In this document: positions 31,858-40,893 of the stretch, piece after piece
How the letters are laid out: each line of letters opens with the position of its first letter
How positions within the stretch are numbered: position 1 is the first letter of the stretch
The notes under the pieces: generated by a model
Databases searched by the model: none
Seen by the model: only the letters and a program-made list of their open reading frames with translations
What the model was told of the DNA's origin: nothing
Source of the DNA: Streptomyces sp. TLI_053
Lineage (GTDB): Bacteria; Actinomycetota; Actinomycetes; Streptomycetales; Streptomycetaceae
Length of the DNA stretch: 64,000 nucleotides
Direction: 5' to 3'
Assembly (NCBI RefSeq): GCF_900105395.1
Contig: NZ_LT629775.1
Span: forward strand, 6,041,501 to 6,105,500
Position numbers and translations under genes: made by a program

Positions 31858-32937
31858 GTGCGCCGAGTCGGGCGAGGGGCTGGATTCCGGGCGGCCGTGG
31901 GGGCGGTCCTGCTGGGGCTCGTGGCGGGGGCCGTGGGCTGCGGCGCCGGGGGGAGTCCGACAGGAGCGGGAGCGCCGGCCACGGTGCCCGCGACACCCGA
32001 GGTGCCCGCGCCGGTCGCGCCCGGGGGGCCGGCACCCGGCGCCCCGCCGCAGCTCCCCGGCCAGACCTTCTACGTCTCCGACCGGACCGCCGCCGCCCAG
32101 CAGGTGACCGCGCTGCGCGGCCAGGGCCGGACGACGGAGGCGGACACCCTGCTGCGGATCGCCGCCCGGCCCTCCTCGCAGTGGCTGACCGACGGGGCCG
32201 CCCGGGGCACCGCCGAGCAGGTGAGCCGGCGCGCGGCCGAGGCCGACCGGACACCGGTCTTCGTCGCGTACGACATCCCGCACCGGGACTGCGGTCTCTA
32301 CTCGGCCGGCGGAGCCACCGACGCGGCCGCGTACCGGGACTGGGTCACCGGGATCGCGGAGGCGCTCGGTGACCGCCGGGCCTGGGTGGTGCTGGAGCCC
32401 GACGCGGTCGCGCACACCCTGGACGCCTGCGGGGTCAAGGGCGATGCCGCCGCCGAGCGCTACGGCCTGCTGGCCTTCGCCGTCCAGGAGTTGAAGAAGC
32501 GTCCGCAGGTGCGGGTCTACCTGGACGCGGGCAACCCCGGCTGGGTGCAGGACCAGGCGGCCCTGGCCGGGGCCCTGCGCAAGTCCGGGGTCGCGGCGGC
32601 CGACGGCTTCGCGCTGAACGTCTCCAACTTCTACGCCACCGACCGCGCCACCGCGTACGGGGCCCAGCTGTCCGCCCTGCTGGACGGCAAGCACTTCGTC
32701 GTCGACACCAGCCGCAACGGCAACGGCCCGCTGAGTGCGGAGGCGTGGTGCAACCCGCCCGGCCGCGCGCTCGGCACGCCGCCCACCACGGAGACCGGGC
32801 AGCCCGGGGTCGACGCCTTCCTCTGGATCAAGAACCCGGGCGAGTCGGACGGCGAGTGCGCCCGGGGCGAGCCCCGGGCGGGCGAGTTCTGGCTCCCGTA
32901 CGCGCTCGGCCTGGCGACGGCCGCCGCCACGGGGTAG
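31858..32937 (+). CDS. glycoside hydrolase family 6 lipoprotein (cellulase-like)
   Basis: This 359-residue exported protein has a signal peptide with a lipobox-like AVGC at about residues 25-28, then a Pro/Ala-rich linker. The GH6 catalytic domain carries VLEPDAVAH (Asp182, catalytic acid region), YLDAGNPGW, LNVSNF, DTSRNGNGP and WCNPPGRALG, and ends in FLWIKNPGESDGEC. GH6 enzymes cleave beta-1,4-glucans with inversion. No carbohydrate-binding module is present, so a membrane-anchored role is likely. The GTG start has a GGGAGGGG ribosome site. Confidence 0.92.
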   Translation: MRRVGRGAGFRAAVGAVLLGLVAGAVGCGAGGSPTGAGAPATVPATPEVPAPVAPGGPAPGAPPQLPGQTFYVSDRTAAAQQVTALRGQGRTTEADTLLRIAARPSSQWLTDGAARGTAEQVSRRAAEADRTPVFVAYDIPHRDCGLYSAGGATDAAAYRDWVTGIAEALGDRRAWVVLEPDAVAHTLDACGVKGDAAAERYGLLAFAVQELKKRPQVRVYLDAGNPGWVQDQAALAGALRKSGVAAADGFALNVSNFYATDRATAYGAQLSALLDGKHFVVDTSRNGNGPLSAEAWCNPPGRALGTPPTTETGQPGVDAFLWIKNPGESDGECARGEPRAGEFWLPYALGLATAAATG

Positions 32938-32980
32938 GCGGCGGCCGGACGTCCGCGCGGCGGGAATTGTCAGACAACCC

Positions 32981-34267
32981 CTAGCCGGCCGTGCCGAGGA
33001 AGGACTCCCAGCCGCCGGCCGGCGCCTGCCCCACGTTGAGGGTGCGCAGCTTGCGCAGGGTGGACTGGTCCTGGACCTCCAGCCACTCGACCAGCTGCTT
33101 GAACGAGACCAGCCGGACCTCGGGCTTGCCCGCGATCGTCTTGAGGGTCTCCTCGACGGCGTCCATGTAGATGCCGCCGTTCCACTGCTCGAAGTGGTTG
33201 CCGATGAAGAACGGCGCGCGGTTGCCGTTGTAGGCGCGGTCGAAGCCGGCCAGGTAGGAGTCCCTGGCCTGGGTGCGCCAGTCGTTGAACTTGGCCGGGT
33301 CCCCGTTGGTGACCTTCGACTGGTTGGCCAGGATGTTGTAGTCCATCGAGAGCACCTGGAAGGTGTGCCCGGGGAACGGGATGCTCTGCAGCGGGAGGTC
33401 CCAGACCTTGCCGTCCTGCACCTTCTGGGGCCAGATCTGCTGGCCGCCCGAGGAGCTGGCGTCGTACTTCCAGCCGAGGGCGGCGGCCGTCGGCAGCAGG
33501 GCCTTCTGCCCCTCCAGGCACGGGGTGCGGCCGCCGATCAGTTCCTTCTTGTAGTCGAAGGGCAGCGGGTCGACGTCGGTGAAGCCGGTGTTGGTCCGCC
33601 ACTGGGTGACGAAGCCGACGGCCTGGTCTATCTCGCTCTTCCAGTCGTCGGGGGACCACTTGTTGACGCCGTTGCCGTCCGGCCGGGTCGAGCAGAAGTG
33701 GCCGTTGAAGTGGGTGCCTATCTCGTGGCCGGCCAGCCAGGCCTGGCTGACGAGCTTGATCGTGTTCTTGACCGCGCCGTCCGACAGGTAGGGGATGTCG
33801 GAGGCGCCGACCGAGTGCAGCGGCGGGTGGTACAGCTCGGACCTGCCCTTGGGCAGGGTGTATATGCCGGAGAGGAAGAAGGTCATCGCGGCCTTGTGCT
33901 CCTCGGCGAGCTTGAGGAACCGGGGGAACTGGCCGTCCTCGGTCGCTCCGGCGCCGTCCCAGGAGAACACCACGAACTGCGGCGGGCGCTCGCCGGGCTT
34001 GAGCTTCTCCGGCTTGGGCTGGTTCGGCTGGGGGCCGGTGTCGGAGGTCGAGCCGTCGCCGATCGGCTTGCCCTTGGTCGGGGTGCCGCTCGGGGTGGCG
34101 CCGGTTCCGGTGCTCGCGCCGCCGGTGGTGGGGGCCGGGGCGGGGCCCGAACCGGAGCCGGAGGCGGAGGCCGAACCCGAGCCGCCCCCGGAGCAGGCCG
34201 TCACCGCTCCGAGGGCCGCGGTCGCGGCGGTGGCTGTGAGCACGGTCCTGCGCGAGATGCTGCCCAT
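32981..34267 (-). CDS. Tat-exported lipoprotein with polysaccharide-deacetylase-like domain
   Basis: This 428-residue protein opens with SISRRTVLTATAATAALGAVTACSGGG, a Tat twin-arginine signal with lipobox. A low-complexity Ser/Gly/Thr linker follows. The domain from about residue 95 has VVFSWDGAG, AMTFFLSGIYT and HEIGTHFNGHFC, which match the Asp and His-x3-His metal-binding pattern of NodB-type (CE4) deacetylases in relaxed form. The C-terminal half is longer than in standard CE4. It may act on peptidoglycan, chitin or another wall polymer. An AT-rich inverted repeat lies in its promoter. Confidence 0.8.
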   Translation of the reverse strand: MGSISRRTVLTATAATAALGAVTACSGGGSGSASASGSGSGPAPAPTTGGASTGTGATPSGTPTKGKPIGDGSTSDTGPQPNQPKPEKLKPGERPPQFVVFSWDGAGATEDGQFPRFLKLAEEHKAAMTFFLSGIYTLPKGRSELYHPPLHSVGASDIPYLSDGAVKNTIKLVSQAWLAGHEIGTHFNGHFCSTRPDGNGVNKWSPDDWKSEIDQAVGFVTQWRTNTGFTDVDPLPFDYKKELIGGRTPCLEGQKALLPTAAALGWKYDASSSGGQQIWPQKVQDGKVWDLPLQSIPFPGHTFQVLSMDYNILANQSKVTNGDPAKFNDWRTQARDSYLAGFDRAYNGNRAPFFIGNHFEQWNGGIYMDAVEETLKTIAGKPEVRLVSFKQLVEWLEVQDQSTLRKLRTLNVGQAPAGGWESFLGTAG

Positions 34268-34322
34268 CGTCTCCCCTGGGTTCGTCCGGACCGGGTGGTG
34301 GCCGTGGCCGCGCCCGTATCAG

Positions 34323-34339
34323 TCAATTAGGACAATTGA
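34323..34339 (-). promoter_or_regulatory. AT-rich inverted repeat ahead of the deacetylase-like gene
   Basis: TCAATT-AGGAC-AATTGA is a perfect 6-bp inverted repeat, 56 bp upstream of the ATG on the minus strand. Its composition is unusual for this genome, so it is a likely operator or promoter core. Confidence 0.45.
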
Positions 34340-34505
34340 GTGATTATCCGTCGTTGGGATTGCATGCGAACACACGGGTCACCAAGGAGCCCGGGGGGTC
34401 GCCGAACATGAACACGCTCGGTACGCCCGTACGGGATGCGAAGAAATGTCTTCTGTTGCCGTCCTGTGACGCTTCGCCCGATTCGAGGGGCGTGCCGTCG
34501 CGGCG

Positions 34506-35102
34506 TCAGCCCAGCGAGAGCCGGCGGTTGCGGCGCACGATGCGGGCGATGGCGGTGCTCACCGCGGTGGCCGCGGTGCAGGAGACCGCGAGGCTCAGCC
34601 AGGCGGTGTCGAACCAGTGGCTGTTGAGCCAGCCCAGGGTCACGATGTAGGCCGCCCAGATCATCGCCGCCAGCGCCGACCAGCGCAGGAAGCGATGGGG
34701 GTGCGCGGGGGAGTGGCCGATGGCCAGATCGAGGACGGTCCGCCCGGCGGGAACGAACCGGGCGACCACGACCATGACGGCCGCCGCCCGGGTGGTGCGC
34801 CCGTCCAGCGCCTGCTGGACCCGGGTCACGCTCGCCGCGAGTTTCGGCCGGTGCTCGAGCCGCCGGTTGACCATGGGCGCGCCGCGCCGGGCCAGCTGGA
34901 GCAGCAGCAGATCGCCGAGGAAGGAGGCGGTGGCCACGCCCAGCCCGAGCAGTACGGGCGCGCCGTCTATCTGCGCAGTCTTGAGCACGGCGAGTATGAC
35001 GAGCGTCCCGCTCGGGATGAAGGGGAGGAAGGCGTCGCCGAGCACGGCGCAGAGCGCCAGGGCGCAGATCCACGAGGATCCGGCCAGTGTCGCGATGTCC
35101 AT
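34506..35102 (-). CDS. DedA (SNARE-associated/VTT domain) family protein
   Basis: This 198-residue membrane protein has the DedA/VTT core: GDAFLPFIPSGTLVILAVL (a re-entrant helix with proline), LGDLLLLQLARRGAP and VVVARFVPAGRTVLDLAIGHS (the conserved F/R-x3-P-x-G-R). Four to five spans are visible. Bacterial DedA proteins are linked to lipid-carrier recycling and membrane homeostasis. The ATG at 35102 follows a perfect GGGAGGAAG site. Confidence 0.9.
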   Translation of the reverse strand: MDIATLAGSSWICALALCAVLGDAFLPFIPSGTLVILAVLKTAQIDGAPVLLGLGVATASFLGDLLLLQLARRGAPMVNRRLEHRPKLAASVTRVQQALDGRTTRAAAVMVVVARFVPAGRTVLDLAIGHSPAHPHRFLRWSALAAMIWAAYIVTLGWLNSHWFDTAWLSLAVSCTAATAVSTAIARIVRRNRRLSLG

Positions 35103-35753
35103 GAGCTTCCTCCCGCCAGGCTGCCCGGGGGAGCAGTGGTTGCAAGGGACAACGCTAGCGTCTCGACTTTTCATGCCATGAAGCACCCCGGTTGTGCGGC
35201 GGCTCACAGGTGTCGGGCCTCACAGGCCCGAACCCGCCCGGGCCGGTCCGGGGTGACGAGGGTCCGGGGTGACGAGGGTCCTGAGCGACGAGGGTTCGGG
35301 GCGGCGCGGTTCCGCAATGGCACGAGCCCCCGGGGCGGGGTGCCGCTCCAGGGGCTCGCGGGGATCGGTCGGCGCTGGTCCAGCCCGACGATCTTGCTGG
35401 TGAGTGCGGATCCGGTTGGGTGATCCGCCGGGAACCAAGCCTGCCGGACGCCGGACACCGCCCGCGAGCCCTCGGGCTGGCGACTTCCCGCGCTGGCGTG
35501 AAGTCGCCACGGGTGTTCGTCCGCTGGCTCTGCGTCAACCGGGGCCGGGTCCCCGGGGACCTCCTGCGGCGGACGGGACTGGCGTTCGCGAACGGGTCGC
35601 CGGGGGCCCGGCCGGATCCGGGGCGGGGAACAAGGGGGACCGCCGCCGGGGTTGACCACTGTCGGCACCGGCGCCGGCACCGGCCGACCCGGTGGCCGGC
35701 ACCGGTGCACCGCACCGGCGGACGGAACGACCACGGCCAGGAGGACGGACGGT
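35103..35753. other. 651-bp intergenic region
   Basis: No believable gene on either strand. It contains 16-bp tandem repeats (35245-35292), a perfect 8-bp hairpin CGAGCCCC/GGGGCTCG (35323-35330 with 35351-35358) and a CAGGAGG ribosome site near the right end. The stretch 35400-35650 gives protein-like frames without any recognisable family and might be a decayed gene. Confidence 0.45.
35245..35292 (+). repeat. 16-bp tandem repeat, three units
   Basis: The unit GGTCCGGGGTGACGAG occurs exactly at 35245-35260 and 35261-35276, and with changes at 35277-35292. A partial fourth copy follows. Confidence 0.8.
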
Positions 35754-36869
35754 ATGACGACCGAGGACAGGCGGGCGGAGCAGCGGGAGGACGGGAGCGC
35801 GGCGCCCGTCCCGGACGCGGTCCGCGGCACGGCCCGGGGAACGGCGCCCGCCCCGCTGTCGATTCTCGACCTGGCCACCGTCGGGGTCGGCCACACACCG
35901 GCGCAGGCACTCGCCGCGACCACCACCCTGGCCCGCAGCGCCGAGGAGTGGGGCTACCACCGCTTCTGGGTGGCCGAGCACCACGGCATGCCCGGTGTCG
36001 CCAGCTCCACCCCGGCCGTCCTGCTGGCCCACCTCGGCGCCCACACCACCACCCTGCGGCTCGGTTCGGGCGGCGTGATGCTGCCCAACCACGCCCCGCT
36101 GGCGATCGCCGAGCAGTTCGGCCTGCTCGAAGCCCTCCACCCGGGTCGGATCGACCTCGGCCTCGGCCGCGCCCCCGGCACCGACGCCGCCACCGCCCGG
36201 GCGCTGCGCCGGGGCCTCGGCGAGGGTGCCGACGACTTCCCCCGCCAGCTCGCGGAGCTGACCCACTTCCTCGACGGCAGCTTCCCGGCCGAGCACGCCT
36301 ACTCCCGGCTGACCGCCGTCCCGAAGGGCGAGGGGCGGCCGCCGATCTGGCTGCTCGGTTCCTCCGGCTTCAGCGCCCAGCTGGCCGGCCGGCTGGGGCT
36401 GCCGTTCGCCTTCGCGCACCACTTCAGCAGCGTCAACACCCTCCCGGCCCTCGACCTCTACCGCTCGGAGTTCCGCCCCTCCGCCGTGCTCGACGAGCCG
36501 TACGCGCTGATCGGGGTGGGCGCGGTCGCGGCCGACGACCGGGACACCGCCCGCCGCCTCGCCCGCTCGGCGGCCCTCGGCATGCTCCGGCTGCGCCGCG
36601 GCAACCCGGGCCCCATCCCCACCCCGGAGGAGGCCGAGTCCTACCCGTACAGCCCGGCGGAGGCGGACTTCGTCGACGAGTGGCTCGGCAATGTCGTGCT
36701 GGGCTCGCCGGGCGAGGTGGCCGACGGGCTCGAGGCGCTGCGCAAGCGGACCGGGGTGGAGGAGCTGATGGTGACCTCGCACATCCACGGTCACGAGGCG
36801 CGGCTGCGCTCCTACGGGCTGATCGCCGAGGCCTACGGCCTGACCGGCGCCCGGGCCTCGGCCGGCTGA
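35754..36869 (+). CDS. LLM-class flavin-dependent oxidoreductase
   Basis: This 371-residue luciferase-like monooxygenase shows SILDLATVGVGHTPAQALAATTTLARSAEEWGYHRFWVAEHHGMPGVASSTP, the standard N-terminus of the MsnO8 type. Further conserved parts are GSGGVMLPNHAPL, HPGRIDLGLGRAPGTD and PIWLLGSSGFSAQLAG. It uses FMN or F420 and an unknown substrate. It stands alone, convergent with the GGDEF-EAL gene with only 6 bp between the stops. The ATG has a CAGGAGG site. Confidence 0.92.
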   Translation: MTTEDRRAEQREDGSAAPVPDAVRGTARGTAPAPLSILDLATVGVGHTPAQALAATTTLARSAEEWGYHRFWVAEHHGMPGVASSTPAVLLAHLGAHTTTLRLGSGGVMLPNHAPLAIAEQFGLLEALHPGRIDLGLGRAPGTDAATARALRRGLGEGADDFPRQLAELTHFLDGSFPAEHAYSRLTAVPKGEGRPPIWLLGSSGFSAQLAGRLGLPFAFAHHFSSVNTLPALDLYRSEFRPSAVLDEPYALIGVGAVAADDRDTARRLARSAALGMLRLRRGNPGPIPTPEEAESYPYSPAEADFVDEWLGNVVLGSPGEVADGLEALRKRTGVEELMVTSHIHGHEARLRSYGLIAEAYGLTGARASAG

Positions 36870-36875
36870 CCGGAG

Positions 36876-39125
36876 TCAGCCCCGGGCCACCCGGGCCGCC
36901 GGCGCCTCCCGGCCGTCCGGGCCTGCCCCGACCGACCGGTGGGCGCCCCCGCCGTCCCGCCCGCCCCGGTTCTCGCGGTCGTCGCGCCGGGCCCGGGCGG
37001 CCCGTCCGTCCCGGTTGTCGCGGAGTATGGCCGCGACGAGTTCCGCCTCGCCGGGGCGGGCGAAGTACCAGCCCTGGGCGGTGTCGCAGCCGGTGAGCCG
37101 CAGCCGTTCGGCCTGGGCGGCACTCTCGATGCCCTCGGCCGTCACGGTCAGGCCGAGGGTGTGGGCGAGCTGCACCATCGCGCCGACGATCTGCTCGTCC
37201 GCGTCGCTCCGCCGCGCGCCGGAACCGGGGAGTTCCGCCCGGGAGCCGGTCGGGGAGGGGTCGCGGAAGCCCTCGATGAAGGTGCCGTCCAGCTTCAGTA
37301 CGTGCACCGGGAGCCGGGAGAGGTAGGCGAGGTTCGAGTAGCCCGTCCCGAAGTCGTCGATCGCGATCCGGACGCCCATGTCGGCGAGCGCCTGGAGCGC
37401 CTGGAGCGGGCGGCCGCCGGGGCCGAGCAGCGCGCTCTCGGTGATCTCCAGCTGCAGCAGCCGGGCCGGCAGCCCGGTGCGTTCGAGGGCCTGGGCGACG
37501 TCGGCGACCACGTCGGAGTCCCAGATCTGGCGGGCGGCCAGATTGACGCTCACGAAGGTCTCGGTCTCCGGGAACTCGGTGAGCCAGCGCCGGGCCTGGC
37601 GGCAGGACTCCTCCAGCACCCACTTGCCGAGCGGCACGATCGCCCCGGACTCCTCGGCGAGCGGGATGAAGCGGTCCGGCGAGAGCGTGCCGTAGCGGGG
37701 GTGGCGCCATCTGACCAGGGCCTCGGCGCCGTGCACGGCACCGTCGGCGAGGCCGACCAGCGGCTGGTACTCGATGGTGAACTCGCCGCGCTCCAGCGCC
37801 GGGCGCAGCGCGGTCGCGAGCAGCTGGCGGGTCAGCTGGTGGGCGCCCCGGTCGGGGTCGTAGAGGGTCCACCGGGCCCGGCCGTCGGCCTTGGACCAGT
37901 ACAGGGTGGCGTCGGCGTCCTTGACCAGGTCGGTGGGGGTGGTCTCCTGCACGGAGCGCTCGACGACGCCGACACTGGCGGTGACCACCAGGCGGTGGCC
38001 GGCCACGTCGAAGGGCCGTTCCAGGGCTTCGAGGATCCGGGCGGCCAGGTCGGTCAGCTGGTCGCTGCCGCGGCTGTCGGTCACCAGGACGGCGAACTCG
38101 TCGCCGCCCATCCGCGCCACCATCCGGGTGCCGTGCGCGGAGAAGCCGCGCCGCAGCCGGGTGGCCACGGCGATCAGCAGTTGGTCGCCGATGTGGTGGC
38201 CGAGCGTCTCGTTGATCGCGGCGAACCCGTCGAGGTCCAGGTAGCAGACACCGACCCGGGGGCCGTCCGTCCCGTCCCCGTCCCCCTCCGCGGCGGCCGG
38301 GGGCGGGGGAGCCGGCAGCGGCCCCGTCGACCGGTCGGCGGTGAGGCAGGCGGCGTCGAGGCGTTCGAAGAAGTACGTCCGGTTGGGCAGGCGGGTCAGC
38401 GGATCGTGCAGGGCCTGGTACTCCAGCCGGTCGCCGAGCCGGCGCTGCTCGGTGATGTCCTCGACCAGGGCGAGCGTGTAGAGCGGCCCGCCCGCGGCGT
38501 CCCGGATCAGCGAGACGGTCACCTTGCTCCAGACCGTCCGGCCCTCGCGGTGCTTGAGCTGCTTCTCGATCCGGAGCCGGTCGCGCTCGCCGTGGACGAG
38601 GGCCGGGAAGAGCCGGTGCGGCATGCCCTCGGGGTCGACGATCTCGTGGATGTGGGTCTGCGCCAGTTCGCCGACGGTGCGGCCGGTGAGCGCGGCGAAG
38701 GCGGGATTGACCTCGATGATCCGGTCCTCGGGGTCGATCAGGGCCATGCCGATGCCGGCGTCCCAGAAGGCGGCCCGCAGCCGGGCCTCGCTCACCCGCA
38801 GGTCGGTCGGCAGCGGGTTCCCGTCCTCGGCGGTGGCTGCTCCCGGCTCCGGGGTCCCGGTGCCGGGGTCGCCGTCCGCCGTCCGGTGGGTGTCGTCGGA
38901 GAGCGGCCGCGAGCAGGTCGGGCAGAGCGGGGCGTCGCCGGTCACGGCGTCCAGGACGGCCTGGGTGGTGCCGGCGGTGGCGCCCGCGACGGTGCCGTTG
39001 GTGCCGTTGGTGACGCCGCCGCCGACGGGGCGGGCGGCGGGCGGTGCGAGGCGGTGCTGCGCCCGTGGCTCCCCGTGCCGCACGCCGGGGTGGTGAGCGT
39101 CGGCCCCCTCGTTCTGGCCCGGCAC
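36876..39125 (-). CDS. PAS-GGDEF-EAL cyclic-di-GMP protein
   Basis: This 749-residue cytoplasmic protein has, in order, a low-complexity N-terminus with a CPTC pair, a PAS domain (about 110-235; SEARLRAAFWDAGIGMALIDPEDRIIEVNPAFAALTGRT), a GGDEF domain (YLDLDGFAAINETLGHHIGD and intact RMGGDEF) and an EAL domain (GAEALVRW, VSVNLAARQ, DDFGTGYSNL and AEGIES). Both catalytic signatures look intact, so it could make and break c-di-GMP. The architecture matches Streptomyces RmdA/CdgA-like developmental regulators. The GTG start has a GGGAG site. Confidence 0.93.
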   Translation of the reverse strand: MPGQNEGADAHHPGVRHGEPRAQHRLAPPAARPVGGGVTNGTNGTVAGATAGTTQAVLDAVTGDAPLCPTCSRPLSDDTHRTADGDPGTGTPEPGAATAEDGNPLPTDLRVSEARLRAAFWDAGIGMALIDPEDRIIEVNPAFAALTGRTVGELAQTHIHEIVDPEGMPHRLFPALVHGERDRLRIEKQLKHREGRTVWSKVTVSLIRDAAGGPLYTLALVEDITEQRRLGDRLEYQALHDPLTRLPNRTYFFERLDAACLTADRSTGPLPAPPPPAAAEGDGDGTDGPRVGVCYLDLDGFAAINETLGHHIGDQLLIAVATRLRRGFSAHGTRMVARMGGDEFAVLVTDSRGSDQLTDLAARILEALERPFDVAGHRLVVTASVGVVERSVQETTPTDLVKDADATLYWSKADGRARWTLYDPDRGAHQLTRQLLATALRPALERGEFTIEYQPLVGLADGAVHGAEALVRWRHPRYGTLSPDRFIPLAEESGAIVPLGKWVLEESCRQARRWLTEFPETETFVSVNLAARQIWDSDVVADVAQALERTGLPARLLQLEITESALLGPGGRPLQALQALADMGVRIAIDDFGTGYSNLAYLSRLPVHVLKLDGTFIEGFRDPSPTGSRAELPGSGARRSDADEQIVGAMVQLAHTLGLTVTAEGIESAAQAERLRLTGCDTAQGWYFARPGEAELVAAILRDNRDGRAARARRDDRENRGGRDGGGAHRSVGAGPDGREAPAARVARG

Positions 39126-39518
39126 GGCATGCTCCCGTCCGCTGCTGACGCTTGACGCTGGTCCGGCCGGTCACCCGACTGCGGCGGCCGGCTCCGCACC
39201 CTGCCGGGGCTCCTGGGGGCGGGCGGCGCGGCGGAACGCTCGGGACGGAGCGGGCCGGGCCGAAGCCCGCCTGAGGAACCGTGAGAACAGGGTGCTGCGG
39301 CCGATCATAGGACGCGGCGGCAACGCGCGGTGACCGCCGCCAGGGTGATTCGTCGGCTTTGGGGGCAAGTGCGGCGATACATGCGGACGCCCCCGGTACA
39401 CATCACATGATGTGCACCGAGGGCGCGTGCTCCAGCAATGCGCCCCCGGGCCCCGGCGGAGCGCCGAACGCGCGCCCCACCGGGGCCGAGGAGCGGGAGG
39501 AGCGGGAGAACCGGACGG
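39126..39518. other. 393-bp gap between c-di-GMP and OsmC genes
   Basis: No gene is seen. The gap holds the promoter of the c-di-GMP gene and a long imperfect inverted repeat at 39389-39424. Confidence 0.5.
39389..39424 (-). terminator. 36-bp imperfect inverted repeat, probable terminator of OsmC gene
   Basis: Arms 39389-39405 and 39408-39424 match at all but two positions, centred on CA at 39406-39407. It lies about 95 bp beyond the OsmC stop. The long AT-containing inner stem could instead be a protein-binding site. Confidence 0.5.
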
Positions 39519-39947
39519 TCAGCCGGCCAGCGAGGCCGACAGCGTGATGGTGGTGCCGGTCAGGGCCTGGCTCACCGGGCAGTTCGCCTTGGCGTCCTCG
39601 GCCGCGGCCAGGAAGCCGGCCTCGTCCAGCCCGGGCACCTCGCCGACCACGGTGAGGTGGATGCCGGTGATGCCGGTGCCCGGCTGGAAGGTCACGTCGG
39701 CCTGGGTGTCGAGCTTGGTGGGCGGGGTGCCCGCGCCCGCCAGGCCGTGCGACAGCGCCATCGAGTAGCAGGCGGAGTGCGCGGCGGCGATGAGCTCCTC
39801 CGGGCTGGTCAGGCCGTTCGGGGCCTCGGCGCGGGCCGGCCAGGACACCGGGAACTCGCCGATGCCGGACGACGCGAACGCCACCTGGCCCTTGCCGTCG
39901 AGCAGGTTGCCTTCCCAAGCGGTGCGGGCGGTGCGAGTGGTTGCCAC
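39519..39947 (-). CDS. OsmC/Ohr family peroxiredoxin
   Basis: This 142-residue thiol peroxidase reduces organic hydroperoxides. Its two redox cysteines are Cys60 (HSACYSMALSHGL) and Cys123 (KANCPVSQAL), the spacing seen in the OsmC subfamily. The N-terminus TARTAWEGNLLDGKGQV is typical. The GTG start at 39947 is set by a perfect GGAGG site. It is monocistronic, and no OhrR regulator is adjacent. Confidence 0.93.
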   Translation of the reverse strand: MATTRTARTAWEGNLLDGKGQVAFASSGIGEFPVSWPARAEAPNGLTSPEELIAAAHSACYSMALSHGLAGAGTPPTKLDTQADVTFQPGTGITGIHLTVVGEVPGLDEAGFLAAAEDAKANCPVSQALTGTTITLSASLAG

Positions 39948-40283
39948 GATCGGTACCTCCGTCGAAAAATGAGGAACTGCTGGTTCGTCACGTCCGGTCC
40001 TGCCGCGCCCCAGCCTACGTGCAGGTCCGGGGCCTGCCACAAGTAGCGCCCCGGCCCGTCGAGTCCGAAAATCCCTCGCCCGTCCGCCCGGGCCCGGCCC
40101 CGGGCGGGCGGGCCGGGGCAGCTCGGGGCGGCGTCCGGCGGTCGGTCCGTGTGCCGTCCATATCGTGGACCGATCGGCCAAATGGTGCGGGCCGACGTCG
40201 GGCGCCCTGTTAGATTTGCCCGGGCCCGGGCCCGGCCGCCGGACGGCCGGGCGCAAGACCGAGAGAGCCGCGGAGCCTGCCCG
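39948..40283. other. 336-bp divergent promoter region
   Basis: This separates the OsmC (minus) and chorismate mutase (plus) genes. A 7-bp inverted repeat TCGGTCC/GGACCGA (40142-40148 with 40167-40173) and a TAGATT -10-like box near 40212 are visible. No gene is seen. Confidence 0.45.
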
Positions 40284-40646
40284 ATGACGGACCACCCCAC
40301 GACCCCCGACGCCGGACTGCCCGAGGGGGTCGACGACGCCGTGCGGGCCGAGCTGACCAGCCTGCGCGAGAGCATCGACAACATCGACGCCGCGGTGGTC
40401 CACATGCTGGCCGAGCGCTTCAAGGCGACCCAACGGGTCGGCCGGCTCAAGGCCGAGCACAAGCTCCCCCCGGCCGATCCGGCCCGCGAGCGCGCCCAGA
40501 TCAAGCGCCTGCGCGAGCTGGCCGCCGGCGCGCACCTGGACCCGGTGTTCGCCGAGAAGTTCCTCAACTTCATCATCGCCGAGGTCATCCGCCACCACGA
40601 GGCCATCGCGAGCGACGCCGTGACCGGCGGGAACGACGCGGTCTGA
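40284..40646 (+). CDS. chorismate mutase (AroQ class)
   Basis: This 120-residue all-helical enzyme converts chorismate to prephenate for Phe/Tyr synthesis. Typical residues are LTSLRESIDNIDAAVVHMLAERFKATQRVGRLKAEHKLPPADPARERAQIKRLRELA (the Arg and Lys-x3-H/P contacts) and FLNFIIAEVIRHHE. The size fits monofunctional actinobacterial AroQ. The ATG lies 250 bp before the signal peptidase gene. It stands apart from other aromatic amino-acid genes. Confidence 0.92.
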   Translation: MTDHPTTPDAGLPEGVDDAVRAELTSLRESIDNIDAAVVHMLAERFKATQRVGRLKAEHKLPPADPARERAQIKRLRELAAGAHLDPVFAEKFLNFIIAEVIRHHEAIASDAVTGGNDAV

Positions 40647-40680
40647 CGGCCCTCGCGGCCCGCTCCGCCGACCGGGAGCC

Positions 40681-40812
40681 GGAGCCGCCTCAGCCGTGGG
40701 GCGGAGCCGTGCGCCGGGGCCGTCGGCGCTGCGGGCCGGAGCCGCCGCAGCCGTGGGGCGGAGTCGCCGTCGCCGCCGGCCCGGGGATGTCGGGCACGGG
40801 GATGTCGGGCAC
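40681..40812 (+). repeat. two kinds of direct repeat upstream of lepB
   Basis: A 29-bp repeat (40681-40709 and 40738-40766, 27 matches, period 57) is followed by an exact 15-bp tandem repeat GGGGATGTCGGGCAC at 40783-40797 and 40798-40812. TCGGGC (40805-40810) can pair with GCCCGA at 40821-40826. This covers most of the 247-bp gap between chorismate mutase and signal peptidase genes. Confidence 0.75.
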
Positions 40813-40893
40813 GGGTAAAAGCCCGATTTCGCCTGGATCCCCGATTGGCGTAGCGTGCGGGTTCCCCCGCAGCCGGAGAGTGGAGCAGCGACG

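Noticed and set aside
29406..31982. An 858-codon antisense frame over LtrA and ung
   Set aside because: Composition is low-complexity and it contradicts well-supported genes on the plus strand.
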